This document shows positions 1-13,803 of a stretch of 64,000 nt of DNA, piece by piece. The notes beneath the pieces are model-generated. The model had not been told where the DNA came from. It was given only the letters and a program-made list of their open reading frames with translations, and did no database searches. The translations under genes were made by a program, and so were the position numbers. Position 1 is the stretch's first letter. Every line of letters starts with the position of its first letter. Source of the DNA: Hypoxylon rubiginosum (lineage: Eukaryota > Ascomycota > Sordariomycetes > Xylariales > Hypoxylaceae); NCBI GenBank assembly GCA_902806565.1, contig CADCXA010000010.1:372001-436000 (forward strand), written 5' to 3'.

Positions 1-2650
1 GGACTTTCGCAGGATATCGAAATATGCGGCAAGCAAGGCGAGTCTCTGATAGGTCGGAGCATTGTCCTTGGTGGCGTAGTCAACGCTACTGAAGCAGCGC
101 TACAGTCTGAGTTGTCGTGAAGATCTGTGTAAAGTCGCAGTTGTGACGCAACGCTGTGGTTATAACCTTTTTCTACCTGGTACAGTCATTCGCCCGGCGT
201 TTAATGCGAAGAACGTCTTCATTGTCTATATGAGTGAACTCGACCTCTTCCCAAGGATATCCAAAACGGCAAGTTCGACCATCCTCTCCTACCCCTTTGC
301 GTCTGTTATTCGAATACTTAGGACAAGTAGCTTGGCACTTGTGACAATAATGGGCTTCATCCTCCCATTCAACTTCCAAGTCATCCAAGCCAGTTTTCAA
401 GCGTACAGGTGGAGTCAAGCGATCGGAAATTTGCTGTTCATACCTCGCTGTGGAAAGCTTATTGTCGAAATCCTGCTGAAAATGTTCATCTATCTATCGC
501 ACAACCTGATCGATATCATCTTGTTGACCTTGTTCAAACAGATCAGGGAGATATGATTCAGAATGGATGTTTCCGTAAAACTAAAGCAACTCATGTGGAT
601 GAAAAGCCTCACGGCTGTTTGTTTCCATTGTGCTAAAGTAATCGGACACAGGGCTAAAGCACCATCCCTCGTAGAACTCCGAACAATCTCCTCGAAAAAG
701 GCCTGCATGTATAGATAGAATTACTTTATGGAGGAAGCCGGATCTTGGTCAATCCCCTTGAATTCAGCATGATGCTTCTCCACCAGGCGCTCGTTAACTA
801 GAAGTTCCATCTTCTGCAGATACATCTTGCTTCAGAACTCCCGTCCCATGCGCATACGAACAGGGGAGGCAAGATCGTTGGGATTCACAGTGAACCAGAT
901 CCCATGGGGGCCGTTTTCACAATCATACTTTTGATCCTATCACGGGCATCCAGTCTCTCCTCGATGGTGAGAGGCTATTGTCGTCCGAACTCAGCGGTAT
1001 AGTTGAACAGCTTCCTCATCTGCGGATCGCTTATCTTATGCTTACCGCGAAGCTCATCGCTAGCTCGACGAAGCTGCTCCTTAGTCATGGCCTTGCAAAT
1101 GTCACGTATCTCACTAATGACTCCTTGGCCTGAGACGCCCCCTGTTGTCTTTGATAATGCGATTGAAGACGAGGAAAGGAAATACTGGATGAGTAGAGGC
1201 CATGCCACCATGTTGACGTAACTTGGCCGCGGCCCAGCTGTAATAAGGTCATTAGCACCAACACGTCCAGAGGGAGAACTATGAAGAGAAAGCCTTACGT
1301 CTTCAAACCGAAATTGGTTCTTTATGCAGTAACAACTCTTCTTGCTCGATCGTTAATCGCCGTTAGGCCACCTAAGCCATACGGAAAATTGGTGGGGAAC
1401 GATACGGGAAAAGGGTGAGGATCACACGGATCAGCAAACTGAGGTACTTAATGATACCTAGAGATAGGGTTGACCGCTATGAGACTTCACCGAAATATTC
1501 TCATGCATACCAGCATCAGAACTACCAAATTCAGCGTCAAGCGACTGCTAGATGAAGTAAGCCTTCTAGGCATCATTAGCCTAGTCATCGGCCGCGGGGA
1601 AGAATCCAGAAGATATTGTCGACGTGGATAGATCATCACAATGACCCTGCTCCGCCGGGGTTGATATTTGCTGAGAACTGTCGTCCAAATCAAGCTCTAA
1701 GCCGTTACTGGGGAACAAAACAGCCTGTGCATCATGGATAGTGACCTCCCAATCTTGTTCCGTATAGTTTGGATCCGACTCATGCAAACCATTGGTCTGA
1801 TCCGATTCATCATGTTCATCCGGAGCGTTGGTTTCCTGAGTCTCAGAAACGTGAGACGTGTCTTCAAAAGTAGCATCTACGTTACTTTCATCAGGAACGT
1901 ATCCCGACCTCTCGGTCGCTTCCTTCGCAACATCGGTTACATGCGTAAAATTAGGAAGAATTTGAGATAACAAGACATCATCCTCATTTTCAGGCGAAAT
2001 ATCCCAGAAAGTATCATCCAACTGTACATCTTTATAGAAGTGGTTGTGCGTCTTCAAGAACAGAAATGCCGACATCAAAGCCGGTTTCCGGAGGCCAAGA
2101 AAGGGGAGGAGGTCCTTTTTCTGTGGCTGAAAAGGACTGGACTGCACTAAACGACATGAATACGACGTGAATAAGTCCCAAAACATCTTAAACCTTAGGA
2201 GGCAACAGTTCTACCACACGATGGAGATTGTTTGCCAACACAGTAATGTGTCCAGACTTTCATATACGCTTGGTTGGTGGGTTGATTGGATAACGGGTCT
2301 AGCGTTAACTTTATCATTCCAAATGTGGAACTAGGAGCCAAGAACCTCTCAAGAGGGCGCAGCTTTCAATCGACGAAGGGAAGAGATGGACTCAAGGGAC
2401 ACGGAGCATTGACAATCGACAGCGAGAAGGCACCCGATCATGTTCAATGTCCTCAACACAGTCCTCACACACAAGAACCATCTTAGACTCCCGAGGAAAG
2501 CAGTCCGGCTAACTGTATCGGTACAAAGTCTCATCAGGATTAGCAGAAGGTGTCCTTTTTGAAGTGCTTTTTCAAGCCTTCTCTAAGGCGAGCCGGAAAC
2601 GTATCGTCAGACACAGGGCTAAGGCCATAGGGACAAGACATAGCCGACAC
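1..2650 (-). pseudogene. Decayed Helitron Rep/helicase, running off the left edge
   Basis: Helitron rolling-circle transposase remnant, read on the minus strand in several frames. From 5' to 3' on that strand I see: a stretch near 2290-2200 reading like GHITVLANNLHRVVELLPP; a DUF6570-like block at 2100-1960 (KPALMSAFLFLKTHNHFYKD) followed by an acidic linker; a block at 1211-975 (KAMTKEQLRRASDELRGKHK); the Helitron signature GIWFTVNPNDLASPVRMRMG near 910-850; a Cys-rich block at 340-260 (CHKCQ, then CRFGYPW); and YATKDNAPTYQRLALLAA near 100-30, matching the block after the second Rep motif. A one-base frameshift lies just before the GIWFTVNP motif, and several stops interrupt the reading frame. 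The helicase half would lie beyond the window. The protein is clearly diverged from the Helitron at 20.1-25.7 kb, so it belongs to another lineage. It is certainly non-functional as read. Confidence 0.8.
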
Positions 2651-3545
2651 CAGTCAATAGGTAGATTGTCATCTTTTATAGTTCAGACCTAGAAGTTCTT
2701 GATACATGTTGTCTTGTGACGACCACCAATAGGTCGAAAGAAGGAATGAGTCTCAGATTCAGATTCAGCCTTCTTCTGCTCAAAGTCAAAGTCAAAGACT
2801 GCCCTTCAAATCGTTAAGAACACTAGCAGCGGCAGTCTCGTCCACATGACTATAACGTGCTGGGTGACCACCGGGAAGCTCAGGTGCATCGTCATCAGTA
2901 AGATGTATCTCATTCCCATCATCCTCAACAGTAACAGGTTGTCACGAAGCCAACCCATGCGATAAGGAAACAATTATGTTGTTACACGAAGAGCTATGAA
3001 CCTAACCTTAGGGGGCTGCTAAGTCCCATGTATATATAGGAGGTCAGGACAAAGAGACCTATCCCTTCCTTCATACCCATAAGCCTGTAACCCCTATCCA
3101 GGCCCCTTAGCCCCTATCATGGTCATGAGGGCTCCGTGACTCCTATCTGGGCCCTAAGGGTGACCAACAGGTTCGTAGCCTGATGAGGGCTACGGTCCTG
3201 ACACAGGTCGAGGAGACGACTGACGAGATTGAGCTGGTCATTGCTGCTGAACGTTCGGGTCCGGTTGACCAAAGGTATTATGCTGAGCACGGAACATATC
3301 GATATTACATATCGATATTGCCATTATGACTGTGCTGAAGAGGTTGCCCTGCGAATGCATTGTACTGACTAATCGTCCGGTAAAAATTAGCAAGGTGAGG
3401 CTATGCCAGAGGATAATGTTTTAACTGTCCTGCTAATGATTGTGGATGGCGTTGCTGACAGGAGCTCGCAGGCGGTATTGCATTTCTAGCAGCATGCTCT
3501 ATGATTACAAGCGCAGCCGGGTCGGTTTGCGACAGGGGACGTAGG
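2651..3545. other. No confident gene
   Basis: On the minus strand 2960-2820 could be read as a short Helitron-like acidic stretch (DDDAPELPGGHPARYSHVDE), perhaps still part of the element to the left. 3030-3150 holds short repeats of CCCCTATC and TAGCCCC type. The C-domain similarity of the synthase gene fades between 3540 and 3400. I see no intact ORF. Confidence 0.4.
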
Positions 3546-3559
3546 AACACTGCGTAAAG

Positions 3560-6500
3560 CACCAAATGGGAAAACGCGCTAAAAATAGAACGTAGAGGAT
3601 TTCTTGTTTTGCCTTATGTTTGCGGCTGCGGTCCTTGATGCGGACGGCAACTATACGATCGAGGCGGACGGACATTTCATGCTCAGTCCAGGCTGTTGGG
3701 GTTGCATTCGCGTTGGCCTCGGGGCGTCGAGTGCTGGGAGTCTTGGTGGAAGAGTCTTGAAAAAGTCTCCCCAGTAGTCGAGGTCCTGATTAAATCCAGT
3801 AGATTCAAGCTGCTTGCGCTGATGGATGGCGACTAGTAGAAGTTGACGACCTTTAGGGTGTCTCCAATTGTCAGATCGTACTGGTAATCTTTGAGATCCT
3901 TGAATCTTTGATCAGCGGCAGCTTTGTCCGCAACCTTGACGACTTGAAAGTAGACTCACGGTGACCTCATAACAGCTTGGATGGGCTGGGCCGAGCCGTC
4001 TAGATCCGGGATAAAACGCGTGCGGAACGCGTCGTTGCGCTGCAAGGCCTGTTTGAAAGCTCGGGCAAGGCGGCTCAGATTGAGAGGGCCCTGCATGTAC
4101 ATACCAATAGTGCTATTGAACGTTTTCGGATCCAAGGAAATTTGTTGTTGTTTCCAAGAATACTCTTGTGTGACGGAAAGTGGTACTTCACGCTCAGAGC
4201 CCTTCTCTTCTTTAGAACACAAGAAATGTTGATTCATCAGACGTGCTAATGGCCGAAGATGGCGCGGTAGGCTGTAGCTCCGAAGCAGACTGTGCTGCTT
4301 CGTCCGACGATCCGGAACGAGCCAAGGGGGTAGCTTCAGATGTCAAGCGAGAGATCGACTCATCCACCAAGTCAGTGACGGAGGCACCACCAAGTATCTC
4401 TAGAAGTGGAATGTCGATGCTGAGGTTCTTAGAGAACCACGAGCTAATTGACACAGCACTGAGGGAATCCACTCCCTGATCGATCAAAGGAGTTGTTAGA
4501 ATCAGCTCATCAGCAGGAGTAAGTTGCAAAGCCCCACGGATCCTACCAGAGAGGCTATCAATAATGGTTCCGCAAACTTGATCCATAGTTTCCGCCTTGA
4601 GAAGTCGGCCATTGACGGACCCAGTAGCACTAGTGGCGCCTTGATCCTTGACTCGGCGATCAGACGGCTTAAAGTATGCAAACCGTGGATCGTTGAAGTA
4701 GTGGATTTGGTCATGGTTTGCAGGCTCCATGTATGGCATACCGGTTATCACCTCTACGTCATCGATCTCTCTGTTTCGCCCGGCAACAACGGCTTCCGCA
4801 AGGAGTGCATGGAGCTCCCATTCATTGACCTCGTCAAATATGAATCTGACGACATCATACTCGTGCTCACGACCAGCTCTAGCGATGAAGCCGACGCCAA
4901 ACACGGTGCCGATATCGATGGTCGATCCAGCCATACCCCGGGCGCGTCTTTGCTGAGCAAGGGCATGTGTGTATGCATTTGCGGCGCTGTATGGTGCCTG
5001 TCCAGGGTTTTCAGAGACCATGACAAAGAAGTCGAGCGGGTGAGCGGGATCCGAAAGACGCTCGTCCAGTAAACGAGCACCCGTTACCTTGGGCGCAAGC
5101 ACCATTTCCAGCATCGAGAGGTCCATATTCTTAAACATAGCATCCTAAAGCACGAGCGGTCCAAAGGCCATACCGGCAATCGGCGGTATAGAGTCATGGA
5201 TTTGGATGAGACCTTCGTCGACCGAGGCCTCATTGGACACATCCTTGTAGTCAAATTAGTACCAACACTGGCATTTGAAGGCATGCTGGACTGACATCGG
5301 AAGCACCATGACGTTTCCTCCAAGCAGGGTAATGTCGTCGATCCAGCGTTGGTCAATCTTGGGACAGTGACCACATAGCGTACACCGCGCTCGACCATGA
5401 AGCGAGCGATAGAACGACCCAAATCACCGGCAAGACCGACCAACAGATACGTCCTGTCTTCGACAAATATACGATCTGTCTCGATAGAACGAATGCGGCT
5501 AGGGATGATCTGGTCTGACTCCCAATCAATAACAGCATTGATACCCTTCAAAGACAATATCTCCTTACCTTGATGAATAGGCACGTTGTGGTCGTTACTG
5601 AGCTTGTTCGCTATTTTGATAGCCTCACCCAAAGCTCGAGACGCCTTTCGAGAGCTTTCTGTGGACACTCGTGTAGCGACGTCCTGGAACAAATGGTCAA
5701 CACGGCGGATAGAGCAGCTGGGTGAAAGGCATCTAGCCAGCCAGCTGTTCAGGCTTGCTAGATTCTGGTCGGTAGCTCAGTCATAAAACACGGAAGGGTG
5801 TAGTGGCAGCTTGTGGCGAAAGCTGCGTTGCGTCTCTTTCCCATGCAGTTAGATCCGGCGGATACCGCACAGCTCTGGAGAGACCTTGGTGGATACGAAG
5901 TCGAATGAGATACAGACAGCCGCTGCACGGCGGCTCAGAGCCTCAACGTATAAGCTGGGAGGCTCAAATACAAATACGGACGAACCTGGAGCAAGATCTG
6001 ACAGTAAAGTCTGAGCGATCAAGTCTGCCGATTGATTGATTGATGGATTGTGTTTAACGTCATGAGGGTGTACTGCGAGACCAAGTCTGCCGAGATGCCT
6101 GGAAGCACGGTCATGGTTGACAACTCCTCTCTGTTTCCGCCAGTGACAAGTTGGCTGGAAGGACGTGGACTGAGGAAGCATTTGTCTCTGATAGAGTTAC
6201 CACAGTATCGTCGGAACAAGCAATTTTACCCTGAATCAGATGGAAGTAGCCGAGCTGGCCAACTCTGAGAGCCTTTGCCAAAGAGTACTGCACCTGGACC
6301 TTTACAGAGGACTCATCAACAGCTAGGGAAACAAATCGCTCTTCATGGAACTTGAAGAAAGGCCCGTCGCCATCATACCCAAAGCTCAAAGTTTCTCGTC
6401 TCGGGTCCAAGTCAACTAGGATGGGGCGGCGACCGAAGTTTAGTCGATTATTCTTATCAACATCTGGCCTAAGGCATGGCACAATGACTTTTCCCGGTGA

Positions 6501-9500
6501 CAAATAAAGCTCGGGTTCCTCTACAGAATACCGCTATCCTGCCATTCAGCGCCATCTTCCAAGCGCAAAATGGTCTCGACCAGGAAGTCAGGCTTGAGAC
6601 TTTCAGCCTTATCCACATCTAGCACCTGTATGTGGATGTCTAGATATTCCATACGGAGAGTACGAAGGAGACCAATCACCATGGCTTGCTGTGGATTCCC
6701 GACCCAGGAATCTTCCGATACCCATAAGACATGGCGTGCGGTGTTGAATACTGTTTTCATGGCATCAAGTTGTTCATCGTCAAGCCCAACAAAGGTATGC
6801 TGATCCATTTCGAAGAGCACAATGAATGTGGACCCTAGCTGGCAGTCGAAGTCAATGATTTCGCGGATGTTAGGGACAGTCTCCCATTCGCGTGCGGGTA
6901 AAATTCCTGGAAGCTTGTCCAAGAGCCCGGCCGTATTTGGCGAGGAACCTCCAATGACAACTAGTGAGGCGTATGACTGTTTGATGGGGGCGGTCAGTGG
7001 CGAGTCTAGCCTTTGGATGAAATCGTGGACTGCATGAGTAACGAACACACCGTTGGGGAAGACCCTGCTGTCCGGGTCAAGAGTGCAACTATCAACACCT
7101 GAAAACCTGGTCTTTTTCAGCACCGTATCCCACTTATCATAAGAGATAAAGGGCTCGAGGACGCGGCCTTCACCATGCCCAGCCCACTAATCGAGGAACA
7201 ATCCGAAGATGAATCCAATACGAGTGTGCTCGCCGTGTGCAACTTCAATAGCAACCAATCAGCCATCGGGCTTCAGCAGAGATCGAACATTTGCTAGGGT
7301 CTCGAGGCTAGGGGTGGCGTGGAGCACGTTCGAAGCAATGACCAAGTCGTACGAGTTGGGCTTGAACTCTTTCTCGCTGGGATCACGGCGAATATCGAGG
7401 GGGCGGAATTCCATATTATCTGCATGTCTCTTGAACTCCTTGGCAGCTTGCGCAAAAAGGCGCTCGAGATATTGGTGAACGTGTAGCTGTTGAACGATAT
7501 TTGTTCGCAAGAAGTACCGCGGCACCGTTCATTTCTCAGTGGTCGTATTTTGTCTAGAGTGAACTTATTAATTTCGAGAACGTTTAGGCTTTGATATCTG
7601 TGGTTGATCTGCCCAAGAAGTATTTGATAGTAGTTGTATGAATGAATACCCGTAGCTCACAGTGCCGCCGTAGAAATCAGTGAGCAAGCCATTATAGTCC
7701 ATGAGGTCAAAGGCATTCTGGTTCTTCCGAAATATGTCTAAGGCACATTACCAACTCTCTGAACAAGGCGGCGCACGAACGGATGTGATACACTCCTGGC
7801 CGGTATGTTAGCTAATACACCTTTTCTCTCGATCGGAAGGCTTACTGTCGGATCATTTCTTCAGTATCAGCTTGCGTGTCTTGGTCCCAATTCGGCTCGT
7901 GCCACAAATTACGGCCCACCTCGGTTTCAGCGACGACCTACTCGCACCACTGAATATATTTCGTAAAGTGAATTCCTGCCGTTTCCAGGGCCTCAGCGGT
8001 GACACTACCGAGGAATGATTTGATGTAGCAGTACGTTACTCGTCCAATGAAAATAACGTCCTTCTTGTCCTGCTCAGCGGTGTCGTATTTGCAGTCATCG
8101 AGCACGGCGTCGGGACTGATTTGACCTTAGCTCCACTTGTAGAACATTTCATGGTCATTGGCAGCTGATAATGGTTTGAAACTGACGCCCATTATGGTGG
8201 CTTCGGTCTCGATCTCGGAATAAAAGACTTCAATGTGTCGCCTTCGGCAATATTGTCGACATTCGCCATACTAGTTGAGATGAAATTTACCTGGCTTGAT
8301 AGGGTGTGGATCCGATCAGCGATCCAGGGGTTCAGAGCGATGCGATCAATTCCAGTGGGCACTAGGAGGGATTGTAAACGTCTGTCACCAGGGGCAGTGT
8401 AGGCCCCAATAAAACTTTGAAAGGCAACGTCGAGGGTAGCAGGATGGATGATCATGTTGCGGTGATTGTCTTCTAAGCGGTGGAAGTCGATGGTGCCGCA
8501 TGCCCTGCTATCGCCGCGTTTTAGGCTGCCGACTCCACGGAACTGCTCGGTGTAGCCGTACCCAATTTCATCGAGGATACTATAGAACCTATCGATGCTA
8601 ACATTGATTAAGTGAGGCCGCTCGCCTTGGGGGAGCTGGAAGGGTCTCGAGCGATCCTGGTCCGTGGGTGACGACGACCGTCCCAGCTGCTGAGCTACTA
8701 AGGCCAGTTTCTCTGGTGAGGGAAGAGTTGGTGGTGAAGCGGTATGCTGAGATTAAGCTCGACTAGACTATTCTCATCCTCAAAAGTCGCGGCCTTATTA
8801 ATTCTGAGGTCTAAAACTTCCAAAAGCTGAACCTCTCGGTCACTAGCTTGCTTCATAGCAGCCTCTGTGGCCATGCCGACGTAGCCTGCGCCGGGGAACA
8901 CAGTCTTTCCTTGTAACGGGTGACCATATAGCCATTCAATACCACGCTGCCGGACAAAGTTTTGCCATTGAATCAATGAAGGACTGCTGTGAGAAAGTTG
9001 CTTGCCGAGCAAAAGATGAGGCTTTTCCGCGCCTAGCCATGTGCGAAGTGCACGAGATTCCTTTCTGTACGAGCGGGAATGGTCCCAACAATAGCAGGGG
9101 AGTTCTTTGGATAAGTCGTTGGCTTTTGTATCAGATGACAGCCTGCTTGCTGTACAAGCCGTCGATGTCAATAGAAGTCGAGCCAAAGTGCGACCATATG
9201 TAACCTAGGCACGAAGAGAAGGCTTCAGTGTCATCCTTCTGCCGCTCCATGCAGTTCACTTATAGGAGAGGAGAACCAGCACAGTTCTCAATAGTCTGCA
9301 GACTCGGATTCTTCAGGGCAGGGTGAGCTCCAACCTCGAAGCAACTATCAAGTGGCATATGTTTTACTAATGCATGCTCGACAGCGTACGAAAAGAGAAC
9401 CGGACAAAGCGTTATCTCTTCAGTACTCAGCTTTGAGGTCCCAAGGCCTCATGATCTTCCCCTCATAGACCGACGAGATCCAAGTGACCGTCGGCGCAAC

Positions 9501-11779
9501 GTCCATATCGAAAGAATCGCAGCTGCAAGCTTTCAGAGCGGCAACATATGGCTCGGCACAAGGACGCATGTGGTAGGAGTGGTAAGCCTTCTCAACCTTT
9601 AAACCCCGATTAAATTTTGACTCGTCGTTCAGGATTTGCCGAGCCTGGAGGATGGCATTTTTGTTTCCGGAGAGGGTAACGCTTTCTGCAGCGTTGGTTG
9701 CGATTCTACCCCCAAAACCCTCGAGAGCGCACAGTTCAGTTGCATCGTCGAAGGAGGTACCTGCAGCCATCATGGCGCCCTCCGCGCCATTGAAACCACC
9801 AGCATACTTCGAAGTAAGACCACGAAGGTATGCAATGCGGATTGCTTGAGACGCCGAAATGAAGCCCGCAGCAAAGGCGCAAGCTATCTCTCCTGAGCTG
9901 TGACTGAGGACAATCTTGAATCTCACCCCGGGCTTCGAGAAGCTTCGTAAGGATGATCTGGACTGCGCAGCACAGAGGCTTGGAGAAAATAGCGTCATAT
10001 ACATTTGACTCTTCGCCTTCAAGGACAAGCTCGTCTACGAGCTTCCACGTGGGCCTGTATTCTGCTAGTAAATCCTGTGAGGACTGATCAAGCTCCAAGA
10101 CGATCCCCCGGGCGTACGACACTTCTGAAAGGGGAGCCTTGCCCATGGCTGTCCACTGTGCGCCCTGGCCGGTAAAAACGCCAAGGGCTTGGAATATGAA
10201 TTTGGCGTCTGAGGTGGTTGCGATGGTCTGCTTTCCTTGCACCAAAGGAGCGTCGCGCTCGAGAGCCTCGCTAAGAGCTTCCACTGTCTTGGATTTAATG
10301 GTATGGCGGACTTGGAGATTTGATCGCTTTTTCAGCAGTGTCCAGACATTGTCTCGTAGCTGAAGGTTGGGCCGGCAATGCCTCAGGTCCTCCACAGCGG
10401 CCTTGAGGGAGGCCTCGTAATGGGCAGAAAGGGTGACTGGCGCGAGACAGGGTGTCGGTGGCTCATTTGATGCTCGCTTAGAAGGGAAAACGTATGACTC
10501 TTCGGTTTTATGGGCGTTGGTACCACCGAATCTGAACGAGTTGACATTCACGCGTCGTGGTTGATTGAATTTGAGCGCCGGGCCAGGCCCGTAGTATGGT
10601 GGCAACCTGGAGATCCGAGTAAAACGGACAGCATATTTGGCGGTAGGAGACCATGCTGAATGGCCTGCGAAGCTTTGATCAGGCCGGCGATGCCAGCAGT
10701 GCCCTCGGTATGACCAATGATTGTCTTAATACTACCCACATACAGAACGTCTTCATCGACTGCACGCTGCCTATTCCCAAAGAAAGCAGAACAGATCGCT
10801 TGGGCTTCTTGTGGATCTCCTGCCGGAGTACCCGTACCATGAGCTTCGAAGTATTGGCAGCGATCCTCGGGCTTTGTCACATCGAGACCAGCTCTTTTGT
10901 AGACTTGGCGAATGAGAGCTTCCAGCGTTGAGTAGTTCCGCATTGCAATTCTCGGGTTTTTACCGTCCTAATTGATACCGCTCTCGCGAATTACACACTT
11001 TATGGTGTCACCATCTGCGATGGCCTGACTAAGGGTCTTTAGTACTACAGCAGCAACACCTTCACCTCTAGCGTAACCGTCGGCTGCAGTATCCCACATT
11101 CGGGAGCGGCCAGTGGGTGAGAACATGTTCAATTTACTGGCAGAGATAAAAGGAACAGGGCCTAGAATAAGGTTCGAGCCGGCGGCAACGGCGACCTGAC
11201 TTAAGCCTGTTTGAAGTTGCTCGACAGCATGGTGAACAGCAACGAGGGAGGAGCTGCAGGCGGTATCGATGGTCATACTTGGACCGTGCCAGTCAAAATG
11301 TACGAGACTCGATTGGATAGAATGGATGTTGATGTACCGGTAACGGCATAGATGCTCAAGGCATCAAGGTCGTAGGTCTGGTAGTCGAGGAAATCGCGTT
11401 GCATCATGCCAACGTAGACGGCGGTAGGGGAGCTTCGATCCTGAGACCGGCGGACGAGATACCTTGTATACAGTTTCCAGGGGAAGACGTTGTTGAGTAT
11501 CGATCGTATCGACCTCGCTGGGTGGAATGTTGAAAAAGCCAGGGTCAAAGATGTGTAGATGTGTGGGTCTTGGTCAAGAAAGTAAGCGCGTCGTGCGTTG
11601 TTACGACCATGATGGAATCCATCTGGATGATAGAAACCATCCACGTTGAATATCTCTTTCGAAATTTTCTTGACCAAGTCTCCGGGGGTTTTCAGGAGTT
11701 CCCAAAGTTCAGAAGGACTTGTGGCACTGCCCGACGACTGCAATGGGCTCAAAGCGCTGTGCTTCGGACTGGGTCATGG
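3560..11779 (-). pseudogene. Highly reducing PKS with terminal condensation domain (PKS-NRPS type), heavily frameshifted
   Basis: Fungal multidomain synthase for a methylated polyketide that would be passed to a C domain. It starts at an ATG at 11779 (MTQSEAQRFEPIAVV). KS 11.75-10.5 kb keeps the cysteine (DTACSSS) and both histidines ([20 protein letters not shown]). AT 10.33-9.42 kb keeps GQGAQW, with the nucleophile region SHSSGE where GHSSGE is usual. DH 9.06-8.19 kb keeps HPLQGKTVFP and HPATLDVAFQ. C-methyltransferase is at 7.53-7.14 kb ([14 protein letters not shown]). A non-catalytic ER/psi-KR-like stretch spans 7.12-5.85 kb. KR is at 5.6-4.76 kb (TYLLVGLAGDLGRS). The ACP at 4.56-4.37 kb has its serine (QGVDSLSAVS). 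The C domain at 4.24-3.56 kb starts PLSVTQEYSWKQQQ and fades at RIKDRSRKHKAK; its HHxxxDG motif is lost. The KS front lost about six residues (GMGCRFP-type) with a frame change. More than ten frame changes make the gene dead. No adenylation domain follows. Confidence 0.9.
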
Positions 11780-13259
11780 TAGCGATGATGGACGTTCGCC
11801 GTTTTCTGTTTATTAGGTGACGATAACGTTGCCGGTGTGTTGAAGGTATGGTTTTCAGAGTGTGAGGTGGTCATAACCCTCGTGAAGCTGATCCGTAGGA
11901 CAGACTCCGAAGCGTTGCATGGTCGGTATTTGGATAGAATGAGGTCACAAACAATACTGACTACGCCTTGGGTAAGCTGGCTTCCTTGCGAGGTCTCTCT
12001 GGTCCCGTTTGCGTACCTACACATGGCTACCTCTATGGGTATAAGCATTGCAGAAATAGCGTCTGAGAATCGCTGCAGGATTCGTTCTTTGCGAAAGGCC
12101 CAGGAAATCAATGCGGCCCCCAAATGTCTCGATCCTCGCTACGCACTGGCTGACGCGCCCGTAAAGGGCATTACCTACTAGGGAACAATGCAGGAGTCGG
12201 GACTCGCTCCGAGATACTCCCCATTAATATGGAATTACTATATAAATATAAGTATCTCCTGTTTAATAAATATTTATCTTCGTTGCATATGTACTTTTAT
12301 TTTTCAATGTGTACATGCATATGTATTTATTACCTTTTTAGAATTAGTTATGTTTGAGACTACATAGGTACCTATCACCACCCCGTAAAGGAGGCCACAC
12401 GCAGTCATCTGTACTAGCATACGGACTACAATGGTACCGTTAGAAGGTAGTGCCTATCTCCGTCCCAGCCATGTGAATTCTCACTCGGGATCCTTGTGCT
12501 TCCCTACCTATGTAGGTACATGTAGTCGGCTAGACCCTCTAGAACACCAACCTAAGCACCGTTTGCTAGAGGTAGGTAGACACATATGGCCTTACTATGT
12601 ACATGGGAGCAAGACTGCCTCTGAAAATCATTGGGGCGATAGTGCTAACCCTGAAATTCAATGTGCTTAGCGAGGTATAATATAGAAGGTAGGTATCGCT
12701 ATGATCGTTTCGCTACAATTGGTTGTGATATATTCTAGTGAGCTGTTTGTAGTGGCTGAGTGGTAGCCGGCATGAAGAGCTGGTGGGAGACGCCCGCACC
12801 TTTCATGCATGAGCAGCTATTATTAAGATGATAACGCCTAATTTGGGCTAGATCTTGTAGATCTTGGGAACTACTACCCTTTTGTAGATCACTTCTTGGT
12901 ATCAGCTTGCTCCGCCACTAGACACCTAGGTAGGTAACCCTACATTCTTTCCGTTCATGACAGGTAGTTCTAACTGTGTCACATTTCCCGTAGCACTGTT
13001 TTGCCTACGAATCTCACACTTAGCGCAGATGGATAACCCACGCAAGTAATAGTTAGCCACAGGTGAATTGGAGGGTGCATCGCGATAACCAGCACAAGTA
13101 ATTAATGATATATACAACTTGCTCTTTGAGATACCTACCTACCTATCTAGGTAGATAATAGAGCGTTACATTATCTCTTGCCTCAAGCGACCGCGTTAGA
13201 TGCCTACCTGGCGATCATCGTCTCGCAACAACCAGAATATTAACTGCTTCCTACCTAGT
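11780..13259. other. Intergenic, AT-rich, TAGGTA-rich
   Basis: I see no gene. 12230-12360 is strongly AT-rich. Palindromic TACCTAGGTA-type words cluster at 12926-12940, 13130-13155 and nearby. Short ORFs here have no recognisable composition. Confidence 0.4.
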
Positions 13260-13803
13260 TTAGGGGTAAATGCTACCTATGTTTGAACTATTCAACTCCT
13301 CCCGGAGCTGCTCTAATGTGAAATTAAGGTAGGGAGAGGTTAAATAGATCTTTCGCAATTTCATCTGCTCCAGCTTGGTAGTCTTGGTCTGCCTCTCCGC
13401 ATTGATCACCTCCTTCACTCCAGGAAGCACTGCCATCATGACATCAGTAGTACTAGATAGAGTTAGGTCATAATATATCAAAACATACCTTTGAAACCGA
13501 ATAATATATACACATCCTAACAATCCAGGTGAAGATCATGTGTTCGGAAATGCTGAACGGCCTTATCCCCTAGGAAGGGCCCATCGAGAAACGAGACTGT
13601 ACAGTCTAGTTGACTGCAATAGATAGCCCATCTCTGAGCATCTCCATCCTTCACTGTGGCAGGGGCCTAGACAAGGGGGCTAAAGCTACATCTCGGTTGA
13701 TGTATCGCTCGACGCATGGAGTTGGCTGGTGGCGGCGGACCCTGCCAGACGAATATTCTGCTCGCAATTTCTCCCATGCTAGAAGAAGCTGACCGTACCA
13801 CGC

